Below, piece after piece: positions 63,441 through 64,000 of a stretch of 64,000 nt of DNA. The position numbers and the translations under genes are program-made. Origin of the DNA: Granulosicoccus sp036478595 (GTDB lineage Bacteria > Pseudomonadota > Gammaproteobacteria > Granulosicoccales > Granulosicoccaceae); assembly GCA_036478595.1 (NCBI GenBank), contig JAZGEF010000069.1, forward strand, positions 186,001 to 250,000. The letters are read 5' to 3'. The notes beneath the pieces were generated by a model. It was not told where the DNA came from and searched no databases. It saw only the letters and a list, made by a program, of their open reading frames with translations. Positions within the stretch are counted from its first letter, which is position 1. The number at the start of each line of letters is the position of its first letter.

Positions 63441-64000
63441 CTAGGTGCTGAGCGACTCGAGCATTGCCTGAGCGGCGGCTTGTTCGGCTTTACGACGGCT
63501 GCTGGCAATGGCTGTGGTACGCAGCTTTTGAGCCTCTGATACGCACTCTACGGTAAAGCTCAGATTATGATCCTGGCCCGTTTTCTCGATCACCTTATAG
63601 ACTGGTAGAGCATGCCCATCACCTTGCAGGTATTCCTGCAACCGGGTTTTGGAGTCTTTGAGGGTTTCGGCTGAAGGTAGGTTTACCAAGCGATTACTGT
63701 AAAGATGTAGCACCAAAGCGCGAGCAGCTTCGAAGCCTGCATCACGCAGGGTTGCACCAATAATGGATTCCACGACATCAGCCAGGATCGAATCACGATC
63801 AAAGCCACCACTTTTGAGCTCCCCTGACCCCATTAACAAATAATCGCCTAACTGATATTCACGCGCTATCTCAGCAAGCGTACTGCCGCGCACTAAGGAT
63901 GCCCGTAACCGACTCAAATCGCCTTCATCAAGCTCGCTGTGTGCTCGGTGGAGTTCATCGGCAATAACAAAGTTGAGTAGGCTGTCGCCTAGGTACTCAA
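63441..64000 (-). CDS. rnc: Ribonuclease III (5' part outside window)
   Basis: Double-strand-specific endoribonuclease for rRNA and mRNA processing. The frame runs to the right edge. By hand translation the visible N-terminal part reads EYLGDSLLNFVIADELH, the RNase III signature, so the true start lies beyond 64000. The second acidic metal site is DVVESIIGA, and the dsRNA-binding domain is TRLQEYLQGDGHALPVY with SSRRKAEQAAAQAML. It is first of rnc-era-recO; lepB usually lies upstream. Confidence 0.96.
   Translation of the reverse strand, partial: EYLGDSLLNFVIADELHRAHSELDEGDLSRLRASLVRGSTLAEIAREYQLGDYLLMGSGELKSGGFDRDSILADVVESIIGATLRDAGFEAARALVLHLYSNRLVNLPSAETLKDSKTRLQEYLQGDGHALPVYKVIEKTGQDHNLSFTVECVSEAQKLRTTAIASSRRKAEQAAAQAMLESLST

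Overview
The window looks like part of a gammaproteobacterial chromosome. The best evidence is conserved gene order: uvrY-uvrC-pgsA, rnc-era-recO, yceD-rpmF-plsX and a Gly(GCC)-Cys(GCA)-Leu(TAA) tRNA group. A long-form GAPDH, LpxH, YceH and RNase III/Era agree with this. A betaine/dimethylglycine catabolic gene set, a giant LEPR-XLL surface protein and a GH20/peptidoglycan recovery operon suggest a free-living, probably marine heterotroph. The species cannot be named from the sequence. Base composition is roughly balanced and no block stands out strongly as foreign. There is no transposase, integrase, phage, CRISPR array or recognisable defence locus.

Layout. 1-9.4 kb: malonyl-CoA decarboxylase (cut by the window edge) divergent from an aromatic/aspartate aminotransferase, a tandem pair of Lin0512-family genes, a lipoprotein pseudogene with three frameshifts, a membrane-anchored Ser/Thr kinase divergent from gap, and a DUF4159 protein. 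9.4-11 kb: an orphan terminator, a candidate Fur box, a MocA-like nucleotidyltransferase, an array of four hairpins inside a split tRNA-like sequence, and tRNA-Ser(TGA). 11-18 kb: a YccA/Bax1 membrane protein, guanidinobutyrase with an EEP-fold hydrolase, cardiolipin synthase, a HAMP protein, a TPR lipoprotein and an SDR. 18-24.6 kb: a tightly overlapping minus-strand operon (MATE transporter, GH20 hexosaminidase, zinc amidase, NlpC/P60 peptidase, AnmK, fructosamine-kinase-like protein) that reads as a murein/amino-sugar recycling unit. 24.8-30 kb: a GlxA/AraC regulator, a non-pyrrolysine MttB-family methyltransferase and an FAD/GcvT dimethylglycine-dehydrogenase-like enzyme.

30-38 kb: DUF924 and a 2344-residue surface protein with LEPR-XLL, DUF4347, CSLREA-like, beta-helix, YWTD-like propeller and VCBS-type repeats. 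38-44 kb: uvrY-uvrC-pgsA, then a second dimethylglycine-dehydrogenase-like paralogue. 44-53 kb: yceH, a HAD phosphatase, small membrane and lipoproteins, a secreted Cys-repeat protein, and a GGDEF-EAL gene that has lost most of its CHASE sensor and gained a frameshift. 53-64 kb: housekeeping genes, with the three tRNAs, plsX-rpmF-yceD, maf, pgpA-nusB-cysS, two cyclophilins, lpxH, a DUF455 protein and recO-era-rnc (rnc is cut by the right edge).

The most unusual DNA signals are the four-hairpin array beside tRNA-Ser and a 31-nt inverted repeat that supplies the last codons and stop codons of the convergent lpxH and DUF455 genes, giving both proteins the same C-terminal tail.
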